Source of the DNA: Nostoc sp. HK-01
GTDB lineage: Bacteria; Cyanobacteriota; Cyanobacteriia; Cyanobacteriales; Nostocaceae
Direction of reading: 5' to 3'
Length of the DNA: 64,000 nucleotides
Assembly (NCBI GenBank): GCA_003990705.1
Contig: AP018319.1
Span: 372,001-436,000 of the forward strand
The notes beneath the pieces were generated by a model that saw only the letters and a program-made list of their open reading frames with translations, ran no database searches and was not told the DNA's origin. This document shows, piece by piece, positions 7,567-16,360 of this stretch. Within the stretch, counting starts at the first letter, position 1; every line of letters begins with the position of its first letter. The position numbers and the translations under genes were made by a program.

Positions 7567-8487
7567 ATGATGAACACCCCACCCCATAAACGCAAAAAAA
7601 CCACCTCTACCTCACCACTCAACTCAGACATCACCCCTTCAGAAGATCCCGCTTCAGCAACTATCGACGTTCCCGCCGTTGAAGTACCAGAATTAACCGA
7701 AGATGAGCAACGCGATCGCTTGCACTTGAAACGCAAAGTCGAGAGGGCGTTTTTTGAAGCGGGTAAGGCTTTGGCAGAATTACGCGATCGCAGGTTATAC
7801 CGTTCCACTCACAAAACCTTTGAGGAATATTGCCGTGACAGGTTTGGTTACACGCGGATTGCCGCAAGTTATAAAATTGCTGCCGCCGCAGTTATGGATA
7901 ATTTGTTAACCAATGGTTTACAAAATTCAGAAATATCTCAAGCTGACCTACAAGTTTTTCCGACAAATGAACGTCAAGTCAGACCTTTGGTAGCTTTAGA
8001 ACCCCAACAACAGCAAGAAGCATGGCAGACCGCAGTGCAAGAAGCCAAGGGCAAAGTGCCGTCAGGACGCATTGTTAAAGATGTCGTACAAAGGATAATG
8101 GAGAGTACCAAAATACCCAACACCTACCAAATCGGTGAAGTCTGCCAAATTCTTGCAAAGGACAACCCAGAACTTAGGGGTAAAGGCGGCTGTTGGGCGA
8201 TTGTTAGCCAAGTGAATGACTTCAGTTGTACCGTGAGAACTTGGGATAAAGAACTGACGGTTGGAGTTCAGCATCTCAAGTCTTTCAATTATCTGCCCCA
8301 GGAATGCCAGCAGATGCAGGAAGTGTGCGATCGCCTTGCTCGAATATATTCTGATTCTCTGGAGGAGACAGTCAAAAATCTGTTGCAGTCGTTGGGAAAG
8401 CTGAACCGTCCTTATCTCACGGCGGTGGAAGAAAAGCTATTGAGTTTGATTGAGCGAGAATACAGTGTGATAAAAATATCACCATAG
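7567..8487 (+). CDS. 306-aa plasmid DNA-binding-like protein, copy A
   Basis: The N-terminus is Pro/Ser/Thr-rich and basic. Residues 45-110 (AFFEAGKALAELRDRRLYRS, TFEEYCRDRFGYTRIAASYK) resemble the helix-turn-helix region of DUF3102/ParB-type DNA-binding proteins. Residues 190-240 (GGCWAIVSQVNDFSCTVRTW, VGVQHLKSF) look like an SH3/KOW-like strand domain. The C-terminal 50 residues (EETVKNLLQSLGKLNRPYLT, EEKLL) form a helical tail. The paralogue at 38871-39791 is similar over its full length. Fragments of this gene are scattered through the window on the + strand. The presence of an RHH or XRE regulator just upstream suggests plasmid maintenance, but the function is unknown. Confidence 0.75.
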   Translation: MMNTPPHKRKKTTSTSPLNSDITPSEDPASATIDVPAVEVPELTEDEQRDRLHLKRKVERAFFEAGKALAELRDRRLYRSTHKTFEEYCRDRFGYTRIAASYKIAAAAVMDNLLTNGLQNSEISQADLQVFPTNERQVRPLVALEPQQQQEAWQTAVQEAKGKVPSGRIVKDVVQRIMESTKIPNTYQIGEVCQILAKDNPELRGKGGCWAIVSQVNDFSCTVRTWDKELTVGVQHLKSFNYLPQECQQMQEVCDRLARIYSDSLEETVKNLLQSLGKLNRPYLTAVEEKLLSLIEREYSVIKISP

Positions 8488-8625
8488 ACAGATGGGTATA
8501 AAGTGATTTTTGAAGATTATCTACTGAGGAGAGGCAAGCAACTAAATAGTTTGTGGCAAGAGCATTCAAGTCTTGCTTAGAATATAACAATTTCAGCAAT
8601 GTTTCTCAATTAACATGAGAATGCT

Positions 8626-9981
8626 ATGACCACACTTAACTTTTCTCAACACCAAATTCCCACAGTCCAAGATCTGCTGCGAGATGATACCCGCCTTGTA
8701 CCGCCGGTGTTGTTAGAGGAATCAGCACCTAATTTGGGAACCCAGGAAGTGGCGCGGGAAGTTTTTTTCTCTCAGGAATATCACGATATTGAGGTAGACA
8801 AACTTTGGAAGAAGGTATGGCAATGGGCTTGTCGTGAGGAGAATATTCCTGATGTCGGTGACTACATAGTGTATGACATTGCCGACCTATCAGTAATCGT
8901 TGTTCGTAGTAAGGCTAACGAAATCCGAGCATTCTATAACTCCTGCTTACACCGAGGCACAAAGCTGTGCCTTGAGGATGGTAACGTTCGGGCATTGCGG
9001 TGTCCGTTTCATGGTTGGACATGGAAACTCAATGGCACACTTGCTCATATTCCTTGCCAATGGGATTTTGAGCATATAGACGAGAATGACTTTAGTTTGC
9101 CAGAGGTGAAAGTAGCAACGTGGCAGGGTTTTGTATTTGTTAACTTTGATCCCAGTTGCGAACCATTAGAAGTTTATCTGGAAAATCTACCCGAACATTT
9201 TCAATATTTCCCGCTCAAAGATCGCTTTAGTGCAGGCCATGTAGCCAAAGTGATGCCAGCCAATTGGAAAGTGACACAAGAAGCGTTTATGGAAGCATAT
9301 CACTCAGTAGCAACTCATCCACAAATCTTGAAATTTACTGGTGATGTCAATTCGCAATACGATGTGTACGGTCGGCACAACCGGATGATTACACCTTTTG
9401 CAGTTCAGAGTCCGCATTTAGGTACTCAACTCGATCAACAAGCATTAGCCGAGGCACTAGCCGCTTTTGAAGGTGCTGATCTAGCAGAGGTAAAAGTGCC
9501 GCCTGGGGTAACGGCTCGTGCGTATGCGGCTGAGGGTGCAAGAGCTAAAATGTTGAATCAGCTTGGTGTTGACTGCTCAAAGTTCTCTGATACGGAAATG
9601 CTGGATGCCATTCAATACTTTATCTTCCCGAATTTTATGCCTTGGGTCGGTGTTGGCGCACCACTCCAGTATAGATTCCGACCAAATGGCAATGACCCGA
9701 ATTCTTGCATCATGGAAGTGCTACTGCTATTGCCATGTCCACCGCAGAATCGTCCACCAGCAGCCAAAACCCATTGGCTGACAGCCGATGAAAGCTGGAC
9801 TAATGCCCCACAGCTAGGAGGGCTGGGTGAAGTCTTCGATCAAGACACCTCGAACCTACGCCGCATCCAACAGGGTTTAAAGGCATCTGCAAAGTCTAGG
9901 ATTACGTTGGGCAGATACCAAGAGTCTCGTATCCGGCACTTCCACCAAGTTTTGTCACGTTACATCAACCATCCAGGCTAA
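8626..9981 (+). CDS. Rieske non-heme iron ring-hydroxylating oxygenase, alpha subunit
   Basis: A 451-residue protein with both iron centres visible. The Rieske [2Fe-2S] ligands are C107-x-H109 (SCLHRG) and C126-xx-H129 (RCPFHGWTW). The mononuclear iron ligands H226 and H231 lie in EAYHSVATHP. The length fits alpha subunits of aromatic ring-hydroxylating dioxygenases and related demethylases. No beta subunit, ferredoxin or reductase gene is adjacent, so electrons must come from a partner elsewhere. The substrate cannot be predicted. It stands alone between a full copy of the 306-aa gene and a tail fragment of that gene. Confidence 0.93.
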   Translation: MTTLNFSQHQIPTVQDLLRDDTRLVPPVLLEESAPNLGTQEVAREVFFSQEYHDIEVDKLWKKVWQWACREENIPDVGDYIVYDIADLSVIVVRSKANEIRAFYNSCLHRGTKLCLEDGNVRALRCPFHGWTWKLNGTLAHIPCQWDFEHIDENDFSLPEVKVATWQGFVFVNFDPSCEPLEVYLENLPEHFQYFPLKDRFSAGHVAKVMPANWKVTQEAFMEAYHSVATHPQILKFTGDVNSQYDVYGRHNRMITPFAVQSPHLGTQLDQQALAEALAAFEGADLAEVKVPPGVTARAYAAEGARAKMLNQLGVDCSKFSDTEMLDAIQYFIFPNFMPWVGVGAPLQYRFRPNGNDPNSCIMEVLLLLPCPPQNRPPAAKTHWLTADESWTNAPQLGGLGEVFDQDTSNLRRIQQGLKASAKSRITLGRYQESRIRHFHQVLSRYINHPG

Positions 9982-10019
9982 TTTATTGACCACTAGTAAG
10001 CTCTAAGTTAAACAATCAA

Positions 10020-10146
10020 ATGTATTCGAGTGGACTGGAGGAATCAGTGCAGAGGTTTTTGGAGTCGTTGGGAAGCTGAAGCGGAGTTATCTAAGTGCTT
10101 TGGAAGAAAAAGTTTTAAAGCTGTTGGAGTCGGAAATCAGAAATTA
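10020..10146 (+). pseudogene. 3' fragment of the 306-aa gene, frameshifted
   Basis: The sequence aligns with the last 120 bp of the 306-aa gene: GGACTGGAGGAATCAGTGCA followed by GGAGTCGTTGGGAAGCTGAA and TTGGAAGAAAAAGTT. One G is missing near 10072 relative to copy B, which shifts the frame after SLG. It starts about 40 bp after the Rieske gene stop. No upstream part of the family gene is present. Confidence 0.85.
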
Positions 10147-10180
10147 ATTCAACAAAGAAATAATGCAACAATCCTGTAGC

Positions 10181-10816
10181 TTAAGACTCTGTAACAATGC
10201 TACCCAAATGCTTGAGGATTTTTAAAACTCCAGATAAATTGTTAAGGTACTGAGAGCGCGTGGCAAATAGATCGGAAGTACCATACTTTTTTCCCAAGGT
10301 TTTGACAAACAAAAAGCTGCTACCGTTGGCAATCATGCCATACAAAGGTTGTTCTGGTTTGGGATGAACAGCCATGTAAGCTAATGTTTGGGGAATTGCT
10401 AACTCTAGATCAAATGTTGTCTTTTTTGACTCAATTAGGGTAATCCACAATTTACCTTGTAAAACTAAAACATCAATTCTTCCGCGCAAAATCTCTTCAT
10501 TATCTCCCTGAGCTTCAATCTCAACAGATACCTCGGTTTGAAATCTGTAGGGTGCTTGGTAGAAGCCTGCCAGTTCAAGTAATGGTGACAGGACAACCAT
10601 TTTGATAGTTTCTTCTAAAAGACTTCCATAAGAGATTTGATAGAGATAATTTTGTCGAACTTGCTCTAATCTCGTCTGCTCTGCTTCACTTAATTCAGGT
10701 TTTTCAGCCCTCCATTCGGTAAAAAATTGACTATCCTCACTTAGTCTTATTCCTAGTTTCTCCTCAACTTGGCGAAGGGTAGTAATTTTTTCTGCAATGG
10801 CTATACTTGTGGTCAT
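10181..10816 (-). CDS. Type I restriction R-subunit N-terminal-like nuclease domain protein
   Basis: A 211-residue stand-alone protein with a PD-(D/E)XK core: GRIDVLVLQGKLWITLIESK near residues 107-127, preceded by a YRFQTEVSVEIEA strand. It resembles the HsdR N-terminal domain found as single-domain proteins in many cyanobacteria. No HsdM, HsdS or helicase domain is adjacent, so this is not a complete restriction system. A function in nucleic-acid cleavage is inferred from the fold only. Confidence 0.8.
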   Translation of the reverse strand: MTTSIAIAEKITTLRQVEEKLGIRLSEDSQFFTEWRAEKPELSEAEQTRLEQVRQNYLYQISYGSLLEETIKMVVLSPLLELAGFYQAPYRFQTEVSVEIEAQGDNEEILRGRIDVLVLQGKLWITLIESKKTTFDLELAIPQTLAYMAVHPKPEQPLYGMIANGSSFLFVKTLGKKYGTSDLFATRSQYLNNLSGVLKILKHLGSIVTES

Positions 10817-10914
10817 GGTGGAATTTGCACTACTTGCTTAATATCTAGGATAATTTAAAGAACTACTGAACTACTGTGCTAGGACGCTCAGGAACTTAGA
10901 ATAACGAAAAGTTG

Positions 10915-11385
10915 ATGAAAACGAATGCTGCTCGACTACTTGATAAACTAGGCATTATCTACCAAATCCTAAGCTATGAAGTAGATCCTGATGATCTGGC
11001 AGCCCAAAGTACAGCGCAAAAAGTGGGGCTTCCTCCAGAGCAGGTTTTTAAAACTTTAGTAGTCAGAGGTGAAACAACAGGTATCGGTTTTGCTGTTATA
11101 CCTGGAAACGCTCAGTTGGACTTAAAAGCCTTAGCACTAATTTCAGGAAATCGGAAGGTTGAGACAGTAGCTCTCAAAGAAGTCCAGCCACTAACAGGAT
11201 ATATTCGTGGAGGTGTAACGGCTTTAGCAAGTAAAAAAAGCTATAAGGTCTATGTTGATGAAACAGCACAACTATTTGAGCAGATTACTGTTTCTGCGGG
11301 AATACGAGGAATGCTACTTCTGTTATCCCCAGATGATTATTTACGTGCAGTCAATGGCACTTTAGGGGCTATTGTAAAAAATTAA
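10915..11385 (+). CDS. ybaK: YbaK/EbsC-family Cys-tRNA(Pro) deacylase
   Basis: A 156-residue protein from ATG 10915 (a TTG lies 3 bp earlier). Family features are KTNAARLLDKLGI at the start, AAQSTAQKVGLPPEQVFKTL near residue 35, KALALISGNRKVE near 75, and GYIRGGVTALASKK and SAGIRGMLLLLSPDDYL near the end. Members clear cysteine mischarged on tRNA(Pro). The length is typical. This housekeeping-type gene is out of place on a plasmid-like stretch and may have been carried in. It is divergent from the HsdR-N-like gene. Confidence 0.9.
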   Translation: MKTNAARLLDKLGIIYQILSYEVDPDDLAAQSTAQKVGLPPEQVFKTLVVRGETTGIGFAVIPGNAQLDLKALALISGNRKVETVALKEVQPLTGYIRGGVTALASKKSYKVYVDETAQLFEQITVSAGIRGMLLLLSPDDYLRAVNGTLGAIVKN

Positions 11386-11415
11386 GGGGAATCTAAAGGG
11401 GTTTCGAGATAGATA

Positions 11416-12432
11416 TCAAATTCTAGCAAGCCACTTAGTCAGTGCTAAATCCGCTAAAGATTCCAAAGAGTTAGAAACATCGTTGTAACCTTGAGGAATT
11501 GGGACAGGTATAAATGATTTATGTGAAAGACTCCAATATAAATTTCCCGGACGTTTTTCTCGTGGCATAGCATCCCATTCGGATTGAAGTTTCATTCGTC
11601 CAAAACCCTCTGGCACATGACCAACATGAGTAACTATTTCACCTTCTAGCCATAGCCGTAAACGACCAATTACTTCTTTTTGTCGTGAGTTAGGAGTTGG
11701 CAACCACAGAAACACAACTGGTTTATGAGATGTCCTGTGATAGCAAATTTCAGCTACAGGTTTAGATTTGCCTTTGCCATACCTGATAGTATTCCTGCCC
11801 TCAATTTCTTCTGTGATTCGCTCATCAAAACTCAAAATTTTCTCTCGAAGTTTGAGAATTGCTTGCTGTTCCTCCCCGGTACAAGCACCAAGCCAATCTA
11901 AAAGCAATTGCGGTGCTGCTGGAATGTCATGTGTTGTACTGCTGAAATTTAGTTCTTGATAGGGAATAGGAATTGACCAAGTTTGATTAGTATTGATGTC
12001 TTGCAAACGCAAGTAAAACTGTTGATTATCTTTTAATATCTGAATCTGTAATAAATCGATTTTGAGTAGATTATACTTGCAATCAATCAGATTATGCCTG
12101 TGAAACGAGGGTACGGCGGCTATCAATTTAACTGGTTGGCTGTAGTCTATTTGTTCAGGAAAAGGTCGTTCGTCTAGCAAATTGTCATAGTAACGGGTTA
12201 GCTGCTGAATAACGTATCTATCTTCAGCGTTTTTTAATTCTAGGATTACTAACTGTTTACTTTCATTTAAGGCTAAGATATCGCAGAATTCGCCCTTAGC
12301 AGCATATTGTCGTTTGAGAGGGGTAAAACCTAACAATTGCTGAAGATTTTCCCAGAGAAAATCTTCTAGTGCAGATTCTGAGGCGAATTCCCAAGCATCA
12401 CCTGTTTTTCTTAAAGCAGCACCAGCTAACAT
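11416..12432 (-). CDS. NucS/DUF91-like nuclease-fold protein
   Basis: A 338-residue protein whose first 110 residues carry a PD-(D/E)XK nuclease pattern: ESALEDFLWENLQQLLGF, then GEFCDILALNESKQLVILEL with the following K-N. This is the arrangement of the C-terminal catalytic domain of endonuclease NucS and of the DUF91 group. Residues 190-338 form a second region (TIRYGKGKSKPVAEICYHR, RLRLWLEGEI) that may be a DUF5655-like domain. No partner gene is obvious. DNA cleavage is inferred from the fold. Confidence 0.75.
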   Translation of the reverse strand: MLAGAALRKTGDAWEFASESALEDFLWENLQQLLGFTPLKRQYAAKGEFCDILALNESKQLVILELKNAEDRYVIQQLTRYYDNLLDERPFPEQIDYSQPVKLIAAVPSFHRHNLIDCKYNLLKIDLLQIQILKDNQQFYLRLQDINTNQTWSIPIPYQELNFSSTTHDIPAAPQLLLDWLGACTGEEQQAILKLREKILSFDERITEEIEGRNTIRYGKGKSKPVAEICYHRTSHKPVVFLWLPTPNSRQKEVIGRLRLWLEGEIVTHVGHVPEGFGRMKLQSEWDAMPREKRPGNLYWSLSHKSFIPVPIPQGYNDVSNSLESLADLALTKWLARI

Positions 12433-12708
12433 ACTTTCTTCATCCGTTTAAATACTCAAGTACAATCAATCAGCTTATCTTTAGATGGGCGTTTGATAAG
12501 CTAATGTAACCATGTATTTTTACTGAATATTTAACCTTATAAAAAAATTTAGCTTATATTCTATTCACAGTTCTCGCTATTAAATTTTTAAAACTTCACA
12601 CTCTAGAATTCATTTAAGCACTTCATGACAGGTTTAAAGATAGTAGCTGTTTCTTAACAGCATCTTGAATCTAATTCCATTAGATATATCGTGGTAGCAA
12701 CAGTCTAG

Positions 12709-12909
12709 ATGATTGATATTAAAGAAGTGGTATCAAATAAGGCTGATGAACCTGTGAATAAGAAATGGGCTGTTAAAAGGCTGACAATCAATCTGACATC
12801 AGGCGAAGCAGAAAGATTAGAAAAATACTGTTCAACTACAGGACGACCAGCAACAGATGTAATCCGAGAGTTAATTCGCTCTTTGACTGTTGAAGAAGTA
12901 CCAAATTGA
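12709..12909 (+). CDS. Ribbon-helix-helix-like small protein, 66 aa
   Basis: Residues 24-60 read RLTINLTSGEAERLEKYCST and then GRPATDVIRELIRSL, a strand-helix-helix pattern of CopG-type proteins. It is the first of four closely spaced rightward genes. It may regulate the two following genes, which start 57 bp downstream. No toxin gene is recognised beside it. Confidence 0.7.
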   Translation: MIDIKEVVSNKADEPVNKKWAVKRLTINLTSGEAERLEKYCSTTGRPATDVIRELIRSLTVEEVPN

Positions 12910-12966
12910 ATAATAGCAACTAGGCTAAAGCATCAGGTAAAGCATCTAATAAATGGTAAGACAAGT

Positions 12967-13470
12967 ATGAAAAGTAATCAGCCTCTTCCTGAAATTACAG
13001 GAAAACCTGCTCAGGTGTGGGGGAATATTCTAATTCCTGCTAAAGGGCAAATAACTGTCAAAGTAACTGGTGATACTCTTCAAGCTACAGTTAAAACCTT
13101 CTTAGAGAAGAAAGACACTTGGATAAGGATTCAAAATATTGATTCAGTTGAGACTCAGGAAGCACCTATTTATGGACTGCTAGGTTTAGGAGGTTCTTGC
13201 ATCTTCTTTGCTTTAGGTTTACTAGCTCATTCTTTTTTCGGTGGCTTAATTATCATCTGTTTAGGTGCTGCTTTAATCATATATGCAATTACAAATAAAA
13301 ATCGGTATTTAGCAATTCATAGCCACCGTAACTCTATCGTCATCTTCATGAATAAGTCACCTGAAGTATATCAGCAATTTGCTATGGGTGTGCTGGCATT
13401 ATCTCGCAAGTTAAATACACCCAGCAGTATGCAAACAAAGCCTGCTCAAACTCCGGTTCAAGTTAATTGA
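12967..13470 (+). CDS. Membrane protein of unknown function, 167 aa
   Basis: Residues 1-60 are soluble (GNILIPAKGQITVKVTGDTL). Residues 69-110 contain two adjacent hydrophobic segments (IYGLLGLGGSCIFFALGLLA and GGLIIICLGAALIIYAI), followed by a soluble tail. It precedes the NERD-domain gene by 4 bp, so the two are almost certainly co-transcribed. Function not recognised. Confidence 0.7.
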   Translation: MKSNQPLPEITGKPAQVWGNILIPAKGQITVKVTGDTLQATVKTFLEKKDTWIRIQNIDSVETQEAPIYGLLGLGGSCIFFALGLLAHSFFGGLIIICLGAALIIYAITNKNRYLAIHSHRNSIVIFMNKSPEVYQQFAMGVLALSRKLNTPSSMQTKPAQTPVQVN

Positions 13471-13474
13471 AGAA

Positions 13475-14218
13475 TTGGTTATGAGAACTCTGCAACAGTC
13501 ATCAAAGTTAAGAGCAGTATTCCAAGAAAAAATCACAGCTAAAAAGTCTGCTGTACATCAGGAAATTCACCAAGCTTTAGGTGATAGTACATTAGGTGGG
13601 TTAGCTTCATTCGTTTATGAATTTAAGCAAGCCAAAAATCAACTCAAAGGTAGCATGGGTGAATGGGGAATATCAGCTATATTCCAATGCTTTCCAGATA
13701 CTTGGGTAATGTTCAATAATGCCTTAATCCCTACTAACAACTCCGGTGGTTTAACTGAAATAGACCATTTAATTATAGGTACAAAAGGCATTTTTTTACT
13801 AGAAATCAAGACTTGGAAGGGTTCATTTAGCGCATACAACGATAAGTGGAAACGTCGAGAAGGCAATAATTGGGTGGCAATCTCTAATAGTCCAACGTCT
13901 CAAAGTGCTTACCATCAACAGATGTTTGCTCAATGGATAGTTTCTGTAATTCCCAATCTACCTGATAGTTGCGTTTATGCTCCTGTGGTTTTCCCTATCG
14001 CCAAATGGTTGGGAGTGAACAATTGTTCAGTGCAAGTCTTTCAAGGTGTACCTGCACTGCTGCAAGCAATGGTTAGCTGCCCTGAGTGTTTGAGTGAGCA
14101 GCAAATACAGGCAATCGCCTCTGCTGTGGCTAATTATGAGATTCCAGAAAATACAACTCCAGCGCCTAAACCAATTCCCAAGCCAAAGCCTGTTAAGCGT
14201 CAGAATTCTAGCAATTGA
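13475..14218 (+). CDS. NERD-domain (nuclease-related) protein
   Basis: A 247-residue protein. Residues 55-125 contain GSMGEWGISAIFQCF, GGLTEIDHLIIGTKGIFLLE and IKTWKGSF. This E...D...ExK pattern is the NERD domain, a PD-(D/E)XK-like fold often found on plasmids and next to helicases. The C-terminus is a Pro/Lys-rich tail (PAPKPIPKPKPVKRQN). It is coupled to the membrane protein upstream, suggesting a membrane-associated two-gene unit of unknown role. Confidence 0.85.
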   Translation: MVMRTLQQSSKLRAVFQEKITAKKSAVHQEIHQALGDSTLGGLASFVYEFKQAKNQLKGSMGEWGISAIFQCFPDTWVMFNNALIPTNNSGGLTEIDHLIIGTKGIFLLEIKTWKGSFSAYNDKWKRREGNNWVAISNSPTSQSAYHQQMFAQWIVSVIPNLPDSCVYAPVVFPIAKWLGVNNCSVQVFQGVPALLQAMVSCPECLSEQQIQAIASAVANYEIPENTTPAPKPIPKPKPVKRQNSSN

Positions 14219-14352
14219 GTGTTGCTACTTTATTTTTTAGGCAAAACCTAAATAGGATTATTTACCAGCCAGAACAGACAGCACATTACAAATGATGTTT
14301 ATAGCTGTAAAAAGGGAATACTAGACATAGAAAATTGTTTTAATTTCATACT

Positions 14353-14952
14353 ATGAATAAACCCAGTAGTGTAGATAATGCAGAACAAAAACGGAGAAAG
14401 TCTCATTGGCCTGCATATCTACCATATCCTAGTTGCTGGTTAAAATCCTTTATTTTAATGATATTTCTAAGAGTAATTGGATTTGTAGCTGAGATTTCAA
14501 TAAAATTAGGATATGGTGTTGCTAAGTTGGCGGATAGCCCAGAATTACTAGCTATATTTGGAATAATAACCATACTTTCTCCTATTGTCGTTATTGCTTT
14601 TACTCATCATTACTTACATCTAATTTTCAGCCGTTTTATTTCAGAAATTCAAGCACCAGAAGTAGGTATTGTAAAAGGATTATTACCAAAATTAATGAGT
14701 TGGTGGGAAGGGTTATATGGCTGGGTTGTAATTATCTTGTCTACATTTGTCGCTGCATTGCTATGTACTATCATTTTACCCGTATTTCATCTGAGTTATG
14801 CAAAACCTCCTGAAACTTACACTCAGTTTGAGCAGCAAATTATAGTGATATTTGGAATTATATGGTTAATTCAAGGTTCGCTTATTTACCAAATTGACTA
14901 CTTGGTTAAACAACGTTTGATATCTGTATACTCTAGCATTAAAAAGATATAG
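14353..14952 (+). CDS. Multi-pass membrane protein, 199 aa, unknown function
   Basis: Hydrophobic segments are visible near residues 33-55 (SFILMIFLRVIGFVAEISIK), 65-85 (LLAIFGIITILSPIVVIAFT), 120-145 (YGWVVIILSTFVAALLCTII) and 165-185 (QQIIVIFGIIWLIQGSLIYQ), so four membrane helices are likely. No family motif was recognised. It is the last of the rightward group starting at 12709, separated by 134 bp from the NERD gene. Confidence 0.65.
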   Translation: MNKPSSVDNAEQKRRKSHWPAYLPYPSCWLKSFILMIFLRVIGFVAEISIKLGYGVAKLADSPELLAIFGIITILSPIVVIAFTHHYLHLIFSRFISEIQAPEVGIVKGLLPKLMSWWEGLYGWVVIILSTFVAALLCTIILPVFHLSYAKPPETYTQFEQQIIVIFGIIWLIQGSLIYQIDYLVKQRLISVYSSIKKI

Positions 14953-15016
14953 CTCTCAAAAGTATTATTATAATAAATGCTTTGATTAAGACCAACATAA
15001 AAATCAAAATTATATC

Positions 15017-15187
15017 ATGAGAATAAATATTCAATCAGTTCAACAAGCAATTCAGATCTCTGAGTTTGAAAATACAAAATTTCTTGAGATTGCATTGACT
15101 CATCCTTCACGAATTTATGAAAGTTCTATAAATCATCAACAGAAAGATGAACAAAAACGAGAGTATCGGAGATGTTTACATAGATGA
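15017..15187 (+). pseudogene. N-terminal remnant of a ribonuclease III-family gene
   Basis: ATG 15017 to TGA 15185-15187 encodes 56 residues including NTKFLEIALTHPSRIYESSI and DEQKREYRRC. LEIALTHPS and the E-RxYRR stretch are the start of an RNase III catalytic domain, but the frame ends just before the position of the catalytic LGDAVL motif. The stop overlaps the ATG of the nuclease gene downstream (ATGA). The rest of the gene appears to have been replaced by that nuclease gene. Confidence 0.75.
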
Positions 15188-15867
15188 ACAAAGCCAGTAT
15201 TCTCGCAGCATCCCTACTGTTGCTCTCTGGAGTGCCAACACTAGCGCAAACGAGTCTCCCAAAGATGACAGTGGTTAGCGTGAGTGATGGCGATACCTTA
15301 AGAGTTCGCAATCAACAAGGGCAAACAATTACTGTTCGGCTTGGTTGTGTGGATGCACCCGAACTCAAACAAAACCCTTGGGGTCAGCAATCTAAATCTC
15401 GCCTTCAAAAACTTCTGCCAGCGGGACAGTCTGTGCAAGTTCGGTCAATTAAGCGTGATAAGTACAAAAGAGTAGTAGCTGAGATTTTCATGAATAACCG
15501 TTCGGTGAACCTGACAATGGTGCAAGAAGGACAAGCTGTAGTTTATCGGCAGTATCTCAAAGGATGCGATCGCACCCTTGGCCAATTTCTGCAAGCTGAG
15601 GCTGATGCTAAAAGTAAGAAGCTGGGCTTTTGGAATCAATCGCAGTCGGTGATGCCTTGGGATTTTAGGCGCGGTAAGAAAACAACTCAAGGGACAACCG
15701 CACAATCCCAAGTCCAGAAATGCGAACCGTCTTATCCCGATATTTGCATTTCACCTAATTCGGCAGACCTGAACTGCCCTGATATTCCTTATCGCAGATT
15801 TAGAGTGGTTCCACCAGATCCGCACGGGTTTGATAGAGATGGGGATGGTGTGGGTTGTGAGCGGTAG
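15184..15867 (+). CDS. Secreted thermonuclease (SNase) with C-terminal excalibur domain
   Basis: A 227-residue protein with a signal peptide (ILAASLLLLSGVPTLAQ, residues 5-21). The SNase core is clear: VVSVSDGDTLRVR near residue 30, VRLGCVDAPELKQNPWGQQS near 52, and KRDKYKRVVAEIF near 83. Residues 190-227 form an excalibur calcium-binding motif (FDRDGDGVGCER). Extracellular or periplasmic nuclease activity is expected. Its start overlaps the stop of the RNase III remnant. Confidence 0.92.
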   Translation: MNKASILAASLLLLSGVPTLAQTSLPKMTVVSVSDGDTLRVRNQQGQTITVRLGCVDAPELKQNPWGQQSKSRLQKLLPAGQSVQVRSIKRDKYKRVVAEIFMNNRSVNLTMVQEGQAVVYRQYLKGCDRTLGQFLQAEADAKSKKLGFWNQSQSVMPWDFRRGKKTTQGTTAQSQVQKCEPSYPDICISPNSADLNCPDIPYRRFRVVPPDPHGFDRDGDGVGCER

Positions 15868-15881
15868 AGGTATGATGTCAA

Positions 15882-16307
15882 ATGAGACTAATTAAAAAAC
15901 TTTTAGCATTCTGTTTTCTCGGATTTGGGATTCCATTTTCGATTTTTATGTTCCTGGAAATGATGAATCCTAAAGCTGCGCCTAAAGACAAAGAAGGTGC
16001 TGTAGCTGCTTTAATTATTTTCACTATTCCGTCAACAATCATTGGGGGCGGTTTAAGTTGGTCTTTAGTACAGCAGAAGAAAAGAGAACAAATATTTCTT
16101 ATTGAATCAGAACAGAAGCGGATTCGCTTAGTGTTTTTAGAATTGCTTGAAAGCAACTTTGGAACAATAACGGTATTGCAACTAGCGAAAAATGCTGATA
16201 TATCAACTCAGTTAGCTAAACAATATTTAGATGAGAAAGCTTTGGAACTCAGTGCTGATTTTGAAGTGAACGAGAATGGAAATATTTCATATCGATTTCT
16301 CTTATAA
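15882..16307 (+). CDS. Small membrane protein with C-terminal helix-turn-helix-like part, 141 aa
   Basis: Two hydrophobic segments occur near residues 6-25 (KLLAFCFLGFGIPFSIFMFL) and 42-62 (AALIIFTIPSTIIGGGLSWS). Residues 85-141 (FGTITVLQLAKNADISTQLA, KQYLDEKALEL) look like a small winged helix. Similar proteins occur in Nostoc, with no assigned role. It follows the SNase gene by 14 bp and is probably co-transcribed with it. Confidence 0.65.
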   Translation: MRLIKKLLAFCFLGFGIPFSIFMFLEMMNPKAAPKDKEGAVAALIIFTIPSTIIGGGLSWSLVQQKKREQIFLIESEQKRIRLVFLELLESNFGTITVLQLAKNADISTQLAKQYLDEKALELSADFEVNENGNISYRFLL

Positions 16308-16360
16308 GATTGTGGCAATTGCAGAAGTAATGTTTCCAGTTTGATTGACTACTAGCAGGT

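Noticed and set aside
7314-7808. 164-aa minus-strand frame
   Set aside because: Most of it is the 306-aa gene read backwards; the same mirror frame appears at 38852 opposite copy B.
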